Of a stretch of 32,102 nucleotides of DNA, positions 1 to 9,193 are shown piece after piece. The stretch is from Thiomonas sp. (lineage in GTDB: Bacteria; Pseudomonadota; Gammaproteobacteria; Burkholderiales; Burkholderiaceae_C), in NCBI GenBank assembly GCA_027451915.1, contig DAIDHU010000505.1, positions 1 through 32,102 on the forward strand. The letters run 5' to 3'. Under the pieces are notes generated by a model that saw nothing but the letters and a program-made list of their open reading frames with translations, did no database searches and was not told where the DNA came from. Every line of letters begins with the position of its first letter. Position 1 is the first letter of the stretch. The translations under genes were made by a program, and so were the position numbers.

Positions 1-1096
1 GTTCTTCCTCGTCGGTTGAATTAGCGTGGGCGGACGCATGTTCACGCTGTACTTGCATGGCCGAGACCTCCGTGAGAGCCGCTTCAACCGCGGCATGTTT
101 GGCCAGACTTTCAGGCGCAAGGATCGAGACCAGCCTGCGCCCTTCGTCGAGCCTGCAGATCTGGGAGATTTCCGCGAGGTCGTCATGACGAGCGAGCATG
201 GCAGGCAGGTCGTCAACCATGTCCTTGCGCACACGCAGCACCTCCGAGACGCTATCGGTCACCAGTCCGACCGCGGTCGCCCCCAGGGTGACGACGACGA
301 TCCGGCTGCGCTCGTCGATATTCCGAGCCGGCAGGTTGAACAGGCGCCGCAGCGACAACAGGGGGAGCAGCCTTTCACGCAGGGTCATCAGACCGATCAC
401 ATGCGCCTGCGCCTTCGGCACGTGGGCGATCGCCTCCGGAATCTGGACGATTTCCTGCACGCTCGCGATATCGATGGCGTATTCCTGGCCCTCCACGCTG
501 AAGCTGACGAGCTGCAATTCGTTGGAATCGACCTCCTGCTCGGGCGATGGCTGCGTACCCTGCAGGTCCTGCCGGACTTCGCTGCGCACCGCGGCAATGA
601 TCTGCGCGAACTCGCGCGCAATCAATCGCTCGAAATCCAGCACCATGACCATGGAAAAGCCGCCGACGTCCCGGAGAACGCCGCTGAGGAGATCGGAATC
701 GATCGTCGCGCGGATGCCGTCGACCTCCCCGATGCTGGCGGGCTCCACACTGATCACGCTGGCGATGCGGTCGACGACGAAGCCGAGCGCTTGTCCGATG
801 TCGATCACCAGGGCCCGTGTGGATTCATCATGAGCAGTCTCCTCGGCGCCGAAGATTCGACGAAGCGAGATGATGGGCAGTACGCGCCCACGCAGGTTCG
901 CGAGTCCGTGAAGCGAGCGTGGCGCCAGGGGTACCCGCACGATGTCGGGCATGCGAATGATTTCCTGCACCGGGTCCATCTGCACGCCGAACACCTCGTC
1001 GCCGACGATGAAGGTCACGAATTGTCGGGTCAAGGCACGCTGGTCCTCGGTCGCCGGGGGCCTGTCGCCTGCAGCCGACTGGATGTTTGTGCTCAT
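1..1096 (-). CDS. CheW-like chemotaxis adaptor with two CheW domains (C-terminus beyond window edge)
   Basis: Not in the supplied ORF track because it runs off the left edge. Reading the minus strand from ATG at 1096 gives MSTNIQSAAGDRPPATEDQRALTRQFVTFIVGDEVFGVQMDPVQEIIRMPDIVRVPLAPRSLHGLANLRGRVLPIISLRRIFG..., then a second copy ELQLVSFSVEGQEYAIDIASVQEIVQIPEAIAHVPKAQAHVIGLMTLRERLLPLLSLRRLF.... Both carry the CheW pattern. No stop before position 1. Confidence 0.93.
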   Translation of the reverse strand, partial: MSTNIQSAAGDRPPATEDQRALTRQFVTFIVGDEVFGVQMDPVQEIIRMPDIVRVPLAPRSLHGLANLRGRVLPIISLRRIFGAEETAHDESTRALVIDIGQALGFVVDRIASVISVEPASIGEVDGIRATIDSDLLSGVLRDVGGFSMVMVLDFERLIAREFAQIIAAVRSEVRQDLQGTQPSPEQEVDSNELQLVSFSVEGQEYAIDIASVQEIVQIPEAIAHVPKAQAHVIGLMTLRERLLPLLSLRRLFNLPARNIDERSRIVVVTLGATAVGLVTDSVSEVLRVRKDMVDDLPAMLARHDDLAEISQICRLDEGRRLVSILAPESLAKHAAVEAALTEVSAMQVQREHASAHANSTDEEE

Positions 1097-1110
1097 CGCA
1101 CCCTCCTGCG

Positions 1111-3024
1111 TCAAGCGCTTTGAAGTTCATCGGCTAGTGCCGCGATTTCCTCGATGGCCGAAGACAACTCCTCCGATCCGCGGGCCTGCTGTTCGGCGGC
1201 ACTCGCCGCCTCGCCGGACGCCTTTTCCGCCTCCTGCGTCGCTCCGGAGATCTGCTCGACACCCTCCTTGACCTTGGCAATTGCGGCGCTGACGATCTCG
1301 GCGCCCTTGACGATTTCTTCAGCCGCGCTGCGCACACCGTCGACTTCCACCTCGGAGGTTGCGATGTGCTTGAGAATGCCCTTGGCCTTTTCCGTCTCAG
1401 CTGCTGCTGCGCCGATGATTTCGCGCAAGTCGGAGCCAACCAGCACGATCTGATCCTGGATCGACTTGATCATGTCGCGGATGCGGTCGGCGTTCTGCGC
1501 CGAATCGTGCGAAAGGTTCCGGATGTCTGTCGATACAACGATGAAGCCCTTGCCGAACTCGCCAGCACGCGCTGCCTCGATGGCCCCGTTGACCGCCAAC
1601 ATGTTGGTCTGCACCGAAACCATGGCGATCGATTCGACGATCTTGTCGATGTCCCGTGCAACGTTCTGCAGGTCGCCGACCTGACGGGCACAACCCTGGG
1701 TGATCTCGATGGCCTTCATGGTTCCAGCCAGCATGGCCTCGATGGTGGTCTTGATTTCGTTGATCGCGTGCTTGCCGAACTCCGCCTTCTCCAAGCCGAG
1801 ATTGCCGCCCTTCATCGACTCCTGAACGTTGAACTCGACCTGCCGAATGGCTTCGTTGGCGTCATTGGCGGCGTCCGTCTGGTCCTTGGCGCCGCGCCGG
1901 ATCTCGCCGATGGCCGACATGATCTCGGTGGACGCGCGGGTTATTTCCTTGACCGCGTTGGACAGTTCCTCGGCCGACGACGCAACGTCCTCTGCGCTCT
2001 TGGAAATGTCGGTGGAGTTCTTCAGATCCTCCGCTGTCTCGCTCAGGCCGCGTGCCGTCTGCTCGCAGTCACCGAGGGCTTTGGCCTGCTCGGCAATGAT
2101 CTTGTTGGACTCCTCTGCAGCGGCCGATTGCTGCGCCGAGGCCGCAGCGATGGTCTCCGACACCTTGGCCATCTTCTGGGTTGCGGTGGTTGCCTCCTTG
2201 GCGACTCCCACCACCAGTCTCGAAGCCTGGACCACCTCCGTGGACGCCTGTCCGATACGTCCCAGGGAGTCATTGACCGCGTCGCCCTTGTCCGCCTCGG
2301 CCTGCACCGTGCTGGTCGATTCGTTGACGCCCGCGGCCACCGATTTCACGTCCGTCTGGATCTTGGCGATCAGGTCCGAGATCTGCTTGGCACTCTTTTC
2401 CGAAGTCTCCGCCAGGGAACGCACCTCGTCGGCAACGACCGCGAACCCCTTTCCGTGCTGGCCCGCGCGCGCGGCCTCGATGGCGGCATTGAGCGCGAGC
2501 AGATTGGTCTGGTCGGCAATACGCCCAACCGCCTTGACGATGTCCCCAATGTCAGCCGCCTGCTTCTCCAGTCCGGTGACCATCTTCACCGATTCCACCT
2601 GGCGCTTGGCAGCCTGAATGACGTTGTTGACCATCTGGGAGACCTCTTCCATCACCCGTTGCGCGGCGGCTACGAGAGTCTCGCCCTTTTGCAGCGTGAT
2701 GTTGGCGTTCTGGTCCACCTGGTCCACGCCCACGACCATTTCCTTGATACGCACCGCCGAGTCCTGCGCCGCGCTGGATGCCTGCTCGGAGCCGGCTGCA
2801 ATCTGCTCGGCGGCGCGCTTGAGCTCCTCGGCAGCGGACGCAGCCTCGTTGATACCCGCGGCCAGCTGCCCGGTAGCGGCGGCGATGCGCTCGGCTGCCT
2901 GCTGCTGCTTGGCCAGGGTCCGGGCTCGACGGCGTTGCGCCTCCGCTTCCTTGGATACCACGTTGGGCGCCCGGCTCGGGCCAGCAACCGCACCCGATGG
3001 CGTGGACTTTTTCACCAGACTCAT
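1111..3024 (-). CDS. Soluble methyl-accepting chemotaxis protein with two signalling-tip regions
   Basis: ORF 1111..3063; preferred start [11 protein letters not shown] at 3024, preceded by GGAG-type RBS. Tip 1 [38 protein letters not shown]; tip 2 [37 protein letters not shown]. No hydrophobic TM segment seen. Confidence 0.93.
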   Translation of the reverse strand: MSLVKKSTPSGAVAGPSRAPNVVSKEAEAQRRRARTLAKQQQAAERIAAATGQLAAGINEAASAAEELKRAAEQIAAGSEQASSAAQDSAVRIKEMVVGVDQVDQNANITLQKGETLVAAAQRVMEEVSQMVNNVIQAAKRQVESVKMVTGLEKQAADIGDIVKAVGRIADQTNLLALNAAIEAARAGQHGKGFAVVADEVRSLAETSEKSAKQISDLIAKIQTDVKSVAAGVNESTSTVQAEADKGDAVNDSLGRIGQASTEVVQASRLVVGVAKEATTATQKMAKVSETIAAASAQQSAAAEESNKIIAEQAKALGDCEQTARGLSETAEDLKNSTDISKSAEDVASSAEELSNAVKEITRASTEIMSAIGEIRRGAKDQTDAANDANEAIRQVEFNVQESMKGGNLGLEKAEFGKHAINEIKTTIEAMLAGTMKAIEITQGCARQVGDLQNVARDIDKIVESIAMVSVQTNMLAVNGAIEAARAGEFGKGFIVVSTDIRNLSHDSAQNADRIRDMIKSIQDQIVLVGSDLREIIGAAAAETEKAKGILKHIATSEVEVDGVRSAAEEIVKGAEIVSAAIAKVKEGVEQISGATQEAEKASGEAASAAEQQARGSEELSSAIEEIAALADELQSA

Positions 3025-3439
3025 GACCAGACTCCTTGGAGGGACTACGGGTTGTCTTTGCACGGACCGTGCGGCTTATGCATCATCCGCGTCCGATGAA
3101 TTTTCTCGATAGCTCCGCAGATGCAGGAACGGATTGTTAGGGCGCATAGCAATGATGTTTTTGCCTTCGATCATGGAATTCCATGTTTTCACCTTTTCAC
3201 GCAGTCCCGGAAATCGCAGAAAAATACTAAGAGCGAAAACGGTGCAATTGAAACCCTGCCCATGTCTTACGCGCACCTCGGAAAAGGGCGGCACATCGAA
3301 GTGAGAATTGAAAATATATCGAGCAAGGCCAGGAATCGCGATATCGGCATACGATGATTCGTGGGGATGCAAGAGGTTGAATTAACAAGTTCCACGCCCA
3401 GGCACTTTTCGGCGAAATTCGACAGCCATCCAGGATCGG

Positions 3440-3453
3440 TTGACGTAGATCAC
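3440..3453. promoter_or_regulatory. Candidate Fnr/Crp-type box TTGAC-GTAG-ATCAC
   Basis: 8/10 match to TTGAT-N4-ATCAA; a GACAAT -10-like hexamer lies at 3475..3480. Confidence 0.35.
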
Positions 3454-3656
3454 CGAGGCAACCACAAAACGATTGACAATCGCTCGTCCGAAAGCCTGGC
3501 GCTACGACCCCATGGCGTCGCAACCATGTCAGGAAATACTGGCTGACCGTGACCGAACCAGCTGTCGCGCAACCGATTGCCCGGCCCCATTCACCGGCAA
3601 CGCGTTTAGCAAAGCCGAATGTCCATGATTAACCCACAGCTGAACGGAGATCCGCC

Positions 3657-6600
3657 GTGACACCAGCCACGCGGCAGTTGCAGTGGAATTCCATACTCGA
3701 TACGGGTATTTCTGTCGTGGACAAACAGCATCGGCGCCTGGTGGAAATCTTCAATCAGGCCGCGACCGCTCAAAACGAGGGTGCAACCACGGAGCAGACC
3801 CTGGGCCTGCTCGATGCCTTGTTCGACTACACCCGCCAACACTTTCGCGAAGAGGCGCAACTCATGCGCAAGTGGAAGGTGCATGCGTCGCACCGCGGGC
3901 CCCATCTGCAGGCGCACAGGCGCTTCGTCACCTTCCTGGTGCGCATGCGCGTGCAAGCCTCGACCCATCCGGCCGAGCTCGCAGCCGACCTGATGAACTT
4001 CCTTGCGCAATGGCTACTGCACCACATCATGGGGCTGGACGCCGCCATGGCCCGAGCGATCCGCGCCGCCAAGGGTGAGCCGGCGCCAGCGCTCGAAGCG
4101 GCCCCGCAGGACCTGACGGCCAGGCAATATCTGCTCGACGTCATGGGCCAGCTCACCGATGCCCTCGGCAGGCGCACTCTGGACCTGCTCGATCAGCGCC
4201 AGACTCTGCTCGCGCAGCGCCGTAATCTGCTGGAACTGCAGGATCTGTACCGCGCCCTGCTTCGTTCGGCCGCCATCCTCATCGATAGCGGAAGCGAAGC
4301 CGAGATGCTGGAGAGTCTGTGTGAGACGCTCACGCGCGACACCCCCTTCCAGGCGGCGTGGATCGGCCGGCCCGGGGCTTCGCGGGCCTTCGAGATCCTG
4401 GCACTGCGGGGTTTCGCCGCGGGACAAGACAAAGAGCCCGGGCTGCAGGCTCGCGCGGTGGCCTGCATGGCCGATCGTGCCTGGAAGACGCGGCAGGTGG
4501 TGGTTTGCAACGATACCCAGTTCGAGGAATGTCTTCAACCCTGGCACGCGCAGCTGCGCTCGCAGGGTTGGACCAGCCTGCTGGTGGCGCCCGTGGAGCG
4601 CGGGCAGGACATCTGGGGGCTGCTCATGCTGGTGTCGGCGCGTCGTGAAGCCTTTGACGAAGGCACCATTGCGCTGTGCACGCGCATTGCCGGCCTGCTG
4701 GGTCACGGATTGGGCGAGTTCGACCGCAAGGAGCGGCTGCGCCACATGCAGCGGCACGAAGCGCTAGCCGCCCGCACCGATGTGCTCACCCAGTTGCCCA
4801 ACAGATTCGCGCTGGAGCAGCATCTGCCCCACACGATCCGGCGTGCGCGTCGCCAAGGCACGACCCTGGCGGTGGGTGTACTAGATCTGGATGATTTCAA
4901 GCCCGTTAACGACCGCTTCGGCCACGCAACCGGTGACGAGCTGTTGCAGCAGCTCGTACAACGACTTCGGACCACGCTGCGGGGAACCGACTACATGGCC
5001 CGACTTGGCGGGGACGAATTCGTACTGGTGTTCGAAGACCTCGACCCGGCGCACGCCGAGAGGCAACTGGCGGTGGTGTTGCATCGTCTGATGCAAGCGA
5101 TCCGAAATCCGTTCGATCTAGGGCCGCAACGTCAGGCGCGGGTGGGCATGACCCTAGGCCTGGCACTGTTTCCCGGCGATGGCGAGGACGCCGACACGCT
5201 GCTTCGCAACGCCGATGCTGCGATGTACCAAGCCAAGGCGCGCAAAAGCACCCGCACGCAGTGGTGGAGGCTGTGGGGCGAAGGAACCCTGGTCGAGTCC
5301 ACCGTGGAGACGCCAGTCGATCTTTTCGGCGAAGAAGTCCGGCAACTGCTTCAAGCCCTGGTTCCCATCGTGCAGGAGGTCGCGCCCGAGTTTGCCGCGC
5401 AGTTCTACGCCGAACTCATGTGCGATGCGCAGCAGGCGGCCATTCTGGACTCGCTGTTGCCGCAGGAGCTTGCGCATCTGCAGGACAAGCAGGCGCAGCA
5501 TCTGCAATTCCTGCTGCACCCGGACACAACGGCCGAACAAATCAATGAGCGCGCACAGCTCATCGGGCAGGTACACGCGCTCGTGGGCTTATCGCCCGCT
5601 GCGCTGCTGCAGGCGACGGCCCTGTACGAGTCGCTTCTGCGCTCTCGACTCGAGAACTCAGCCCTCATGGCCAAGACGCGCTACCGACTGGTGCGCATCA
5701 TCCAGGCGCGCATGGCCCATCACCTGCGAGGAGAGATCAATGCCCAGCAGGCGCTGCTGTCCACCTACCACGCACTGCTGGCTGACCCGCTGCCGTCGTT
5801 TGGGCGCTGGATCGACCTGGCGCGCTCCGAGCTGGACCGGATCGCGGCCTTGCCCGGCATCCGCGCCGTGTTCATCTTCAGGGTGAATGACTCCGGGCAG
5901 CTTCGCATTGAACTCGGCGCAGGGCCCGTGGCGGAGCAGATCCAGACCGGGATCAACGGCGCCGGACTTCACCCGACCATCCACCTTGGCCCCAACGAGC
6001 AACGCGGCGTGATGGGGCAGGCCTGGGCCAGCGCGACTCCGCAGATCGTGGACAGCTACCTGCTGGATGCGCGCCTGCGCCCCTGGCAGGCCATGATGCT
6101 GCCTCTGGGAGTGCGCAGCGCGGCCGCGATCCCCATACTGCGCGCAACAGCTGCCGAGGCCGTGTTGTTCATTCTCGGCGCGTATCCGCGCCAGTTCTCT
6201 AATCCCCTGTTGCAGACCTGGATCAGCGCCCAGAAAAATCGCTGGGAGCAGCTTCAAAATGCGGCCTGTGCAGCCCCACCACCGTCCGATGCCCTGCACG
6301 CCACAAAATGGCGCAGCCTGCTCTACCAGGGAGCCTTGCGCATGGTGGTGCAGCCGATCGTGGATCTGCGTGGCGGCACGGTCACCAAGGTGGAGTCGCT
6401 AGCCCGGCTGCAGGCGCGCGACGGGACCCTGGTGTCGCCTGGAATGTTCCTGCCAGCCATGGGACAGGACGACCTGCGCATTCTGTTTCGCCAGGGACTT
6501 GAGCAAAGCCTGAGCGCCTTGCGCCAGTGGCGCAAGGCCGGCACGGCCATCACCCTCTCACTCAACCTCGATCCGATCACACTGCTCGACCCCGATTGCC

Positions 6601-7313
6601 CGCTGTGGGTCGAGCGTGCGCTGTGCCATGCCGACCTGCCGCCCGACGCGCTCACGCTGGAACTGCTGGAGACGCGCGACATCGACCCCCGCCTCGCGGA
6701 TGCGTCGATCGCGCGCCTGCGCGCCACCGGCGTGGGCCTGACCATGGATGACCTAGGCTCTGGCTACAGCAGCATGAAGCGGCTCATGAACCTGCATTTT
6801 GACGTCATCAAAATTGACCAAGCCGTGGTCAAGGACGTGTTTGTCCATCCGCTGCAGGGCATCGCGCTCATGCGCACGGTACTGCAGTTGGGCCTGGACA
6901 TGGGCTGCGCGGTGGTCGCCGAGGGCCTGGAGGACAATGCGCTGGTCGAGGTTGCAATGCTGCTGGGTTGCGCACAGGGGCAGGGCTACGCACTCGCGAT
7001 GCCGATGGGCACAGCGGCCTTCGCCGAGTGGCTGGGCGCACACACGCCCATACCACTTCCCGGTGGGGGTGAGCTTCACTCCTGGTTAGGCGCGACGGCC
7101 TATGCGTGGGGCAAGGAGGGTGACATCCGGGTCGAACCCATGCGCCTGGATATGTGTCCGCTGACTCGGTTCTTGCACCGGCAGGGGGTGCGCGATGGCG
7201 ATGCGCTGCGCTGGCATGCGTTGATGCATGACAGCGCGTTCGAGCAGGAACGAACCCGTGCAAGACAGTCGCTGCTGCAGTGGCTGCAACAACAGGCACT
7301 TACCCAGCATTGA
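3657..7313 (+). CDS. Multi-sensor c-di-GMP protein: hemerythrin - GAF - GGDEF - globin-like - GAF - EAL
   Basis: GTG start with CGGAG upstream. Hemerythrin motifs (ISVVDKQHRRLVEIFN, RQHFREEAQLM, HRGPHLQAHRRF, WLLHHIMGLD); GGDEF at 5007..5021 with RGTD I-site five residues upstream; globin-sensor-like LIGQVHALVGLSP with His codon at 5574..5576; EAL domain with ESL variant (6393..6401), DDLGSGYSS, KIDQ, VAEGLED. Confidence 0.93.
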   Translation: MTPATRQLQWNSILDTGISVVDKQHRRLVEIFNQAATAQNEGATTEQTLGLLDALFDYTRQHFREEAQLMRKWKVHASHRGPHLQAHRRFVTFLVRMRVQASTHPAELAADLMNFLAQWLLHHIMGLDAAMARAIRAAKGEPAPALEAAPQDLTARQYLLDVMGQLTDALGRRTLDLLDQRQTLLAQRRNLLELQDLYRALLRSAAILIDSGSEAEMLESLCETLTRDTPFQAAWIGRPGASRAFEILALRGFAAGQDKEPGLQARAVACMADRAWKTRQVVVCNDTQFEECLQPWHAQLRSQGWTSLLVAPVERGQDIWGLLMLVSARREAFDEGTIALCTRIAGLLGHGLGEFDRKERLRHMQRHEALAARTDVLTQLPNRFALEQHLPHTIRRARRQGTTLAVGVLDLDDFKPVNDRFGHATGDELLQQLVQRLRTTLRGTDYMARLGGDEFVLVFEDLDPAHAERQLAVVLHRLMQAIRNPFDLGPQRQARVGMTLGLALFPGDGEDADTLLRNADAAMYQAKARKSTRTQWWRLWGEGTLVESTVETPVDLFGEEVRQLLQALVPIVQEVAPEFAAQFYAELMCDAQQAAILDSLLPQELAHLQDKQAQHLQFLLHPDTTAEQINERAQLIGQVHALVGLSPAALLQATALYESLLRSRLENSALMAKTRYRLVRIIQARMAHHLRGEINAQQALLSTYHALLADPLPSFGRWIDLARSELDRIAALPGIRAVFIFRVNDSGQLRIELGAGPVAEQIQTGINGAGLHPTIHLGPNEQRGVMGQAWASATPQIVDSYLLDARLRPWQAMMLPLGVRSAAAIPILRATAAEAVLFILGAYPRQFSNPLLQTWISAQKNRWEQLQNAACAAPPPSDALHATKWRSLLYQGALRMVVQPIVDLRGGTVTKVESLARLQARDGTLVSPGMFLPAMGQDDLRILFRQGLEQSLSALRQWRKAGTAITLSLNLDPITLLDPDCPLWVERALCHADLPPDALTLELLETRDIDPRLADASIARLRATGVGLTMDDLGSGYSSMKRLMNLHFDVIKIDQAVVKDVFVHPLQGIALMRTVLQLGLDMGCAVVAEGLEDNALVEVAMLLGCAQGQGYALAMPMGTAAFAEWLGAHTPIPLPGGGELHSWLGATAYAWGKEGDIRVEPMRLDMCPLTRFLHRQGVRDGDALRWHALMHDSAFEQERTRARQSLLQWLQQQALTQH

Positions 7314-7500
7314 CGCAGCACCCTCATGCATCGTGCGCAGCGCCCCGGACAAGAGCAAGCAGCACGAACCACAGCGGCGTGGACAATGGGAATACGTCGA
7401 ACAGGACAACGCCCTGGCACGCGCAGGCGCGCGCGGCAGGGGGCCGCCATCGGTCCGGCGCATCGCAGCTTGGCAGCGCGCACACGCGTCGGCCTGAGCC

Positions 7501-7930
7501 TCAGCGCACGCGCGACAATCGCGATCCAGCCGGGAAGGCGGCTCGACGCGCCGCTGGGCTACCGGGCAAAAGCCGTTCGTATTCCTGCCGGACGACCTGG
7601 TGGAACTCGCAGGTCCTGCGCTCCAGGCCGGGGCGGTCGAGCACGTGGATATGCCCGCGCGTGTAGCGAATGAGCCCATCGCGCTGCAGGCTCAAGGCGG
7701 CCTCGGTCACGCCCTCTCGCCGCACACCCACCATGTGGGCGATGAGTTCCTCGGTGACGATGATTTTCTACCCCGAAAGTCGATCCAGGTTCAACAGCAG
7801 CCAACGGGCACGCACTGCCGCCTGCGCGGCTCGCATCGCCTGATAAACCGCGCCGCGCAGGTCGACCCTCTCGGGTGCGCGGGTGAGCGGGCCCGGGCGC
7901 GCCTCCCGGCAACCATGCCGCCAGGCGCAC
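7501..7930 (-). pseudogene. Crp/Fnr-family regulator remnant (C-terminal HTH region, in-frame amber stop)
   Basis: Minus frame reads ...VYQAMRAAQAAVRARWLLLNLDRLSG*KIIVTEELIAHMVGVRREGVTEAALSLQRDGLIRYTRGHIHVLDRPGLERRTCEFHQVVRQEYERLLP. TAG lies at 7768..7770. No effector-binding domain recognised upstream. Left boundary is the stop; right boundary approximate. Confidence 0.65.
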
Positions 7931-8008
7931 GGGGCCTGTGGATCGCGCAGTCCTTCGGCGATGCCTGCCAGCCGGGCCCCATGCCGGGGCTGCGCCTGCG
8001 GCAGCGCT

Positions 8009-8479
8009 TCACTGAGCTCGCGGGGGTCCAGATCCCAGGGCCGCTGCGGCAGCGAACAAAGTGCCCTGGACGCGCTGTTCAGAAGCCAGCCGGTCGAAAC
8101 GCACTTGCGTGCGCCCCTCGGTGAACACGTAGCCCTGCACGACGCCCTGCGGGTTGAAGCGAATCACCAGGCGCCTGAGCGCGTCAGGGGCCTGGGCTCG
8201 GATCATCGAGACCGTGGGAACAAAGTCGATGAGCCGGCGCGTCGTGCGGCGCGAGGTGTAGATCCACTCTTCCTGCCCCCGGTCGAACGCCACGTTCTGT
8301 GGACTGCCCAGCGCGTTCGCCACCTGCGCCTTGGTGGTCGAGCCCACGCGCATCGGTCCCTGCATGCAGGCCCGGGCCGGCTGGCCGGGGGAAGCACAGC
8401 CCAGGCTGCCGCAGCCGGCCAGCGGCGCCGCGGCCCCGGTCAGGCCCGCAAGCATCATGCTTCGCAAACGGCGCTTCAT
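8009..8479 (-). CDS. BamE/SmpA-OmlA-like outer-membrane lipoprotein
   Basis: Internal ATG at 8479 gives MKRRLRSMMLAGLTGAAAPLAGCGS (signal peptide and lipobox LAGC), then VGSTTKAQVANALGSPQNVAFDRGQEEWIYTS... Confidence 0.8.
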   Translation of the reverse strand: MKRRLRSMMLAGLTGAAAPLAGCGSLGCASPGQPARACMQGPMRVGSTTKAQVANALGSPQNVAFDRGQEEWIYTSRRTTRRLIDFVPTVSMIRAQAPDALRRLVIRFNPQGVVQGYVFTEGRTQVRFDRLASEQRVQGTLFAAAAALGSGPPRAQ

Positions 8480-8622
8480 CGTGGATGCTGGTCCGTGCCT
8501 GGGTCCGGAGAAGGTAGCCCAGGACCGGAGAAACTCCCGGCAAGGCCTTGTTAGCTGCCCATTCGCGCAGGCCCGCTCTCCCGGGGGGAAGGCCAGGCAC
8601 GCCGCAGGCATGGGGCCGCGGC

Positions 8623-8651
8623 TTGCGAGGTCCCGAACGCCGGGGGACAAT
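8623..8651 (+). promoter_or_regulatory. Candidate sigma70 promoter for the carbinolamine dehydratase
   Basis: TTGCGA (8623-8628), 17-nt spacer, GACAAT (8646-8651), 65 nt upstream of ATG 8716. Confidence 0.4.
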
Positions 8652-8715
8652 TCCCGCACGGTCCGGTACCGGCGGCATGTCCCGCGGTCGGCCGGCCATC
8701 CCATGGGAGGAGACG

Positions 8716-9129
8716 ATGCCGCAGCGTCGCGCAAACGCCCCCGGCGAGCGGGTCCACAGCTCGCAAGCCGTCGACGCGCATCTTCGCGCGCATTTGCCGC
8801 GCTGGTCGCGCGACGGCGACTGCATCCAGCGCCGCTATCGCACGGCGGGCTGGAAGGCCAGCGTGCTGGCCGTGGGCGCGGTGGCCCACCTGGCGGAAGC
8901 GGCCTGGCATCATCCGGAACTCATCGTGGGCTACGACCATGTGGTGGTGCGCCTGAGCACCCACAGCGCTGGCGGTGTGACCGACAAGGACTACGAACTC
9001 GCCGAGCGCATCGAGCAGCTTCTGACCTGGAATCCCGCGGGCCAGCCCGGCAGCGCGCTCGACGGCACCCCGGCCGACCCTCGCCACGCCTACCTGCCGG
9101 GCGACGACCCGCGGGCCGGCGCGACCTGA
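8716..9129 (+). CDS. Pterin-4a-carbinolamine dehydratase (PCD/DCoH family)
   Basis: ATG at 8716 with GGAGGAG RBS; AEAAWHHPELIVGYDHVVVRLSTHSAGGVTDKDYELAERIEQL matches the PCD signature. Confidence 0.88.
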   Translation: MPQRRANAPGERVHSSQAVDAHLRAHLPRWSRDGDCIQRRYRTAGWKASVLAVGAVAHLAEAAWHHPELIVGYDHVVVRLSTHSAGGVTDKDYELAERIEQLLTWNPAGQPGSALDGTPADPRHAYLPGDDPRAGAT

Positions 9130-9193
9130 GTCCGCCCCCGGGGCACGGCTCTGCGCGTACGATGCAATGCTTTCCCCGCCACACCAGCATCCC

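Noticed and set aside
26-1123. 365-aa plus-strand ORF
   Set aside because: Mirror frame of the minus-strand dual CheW gene, whose translation has clear CheW motifs.
1366-3099. 577-aa plus-strand ORF
   Set aside because: Antisense to the MCP gene; low-complexity sequence typical of high-GC shadow ORFs.
3076-3372. 98-aa minus-strand ORF in the low-GC gap
   Set aside because: No recognisable motif, poor start context, overlaps competing short ORFs; treated as non-coding.
3487-3656. Possible c-di-GMP riboswitch in the leader of the GGDEF/EAL gene
   Set aside because: No GEMM-like conserved core could be recognised by eye.
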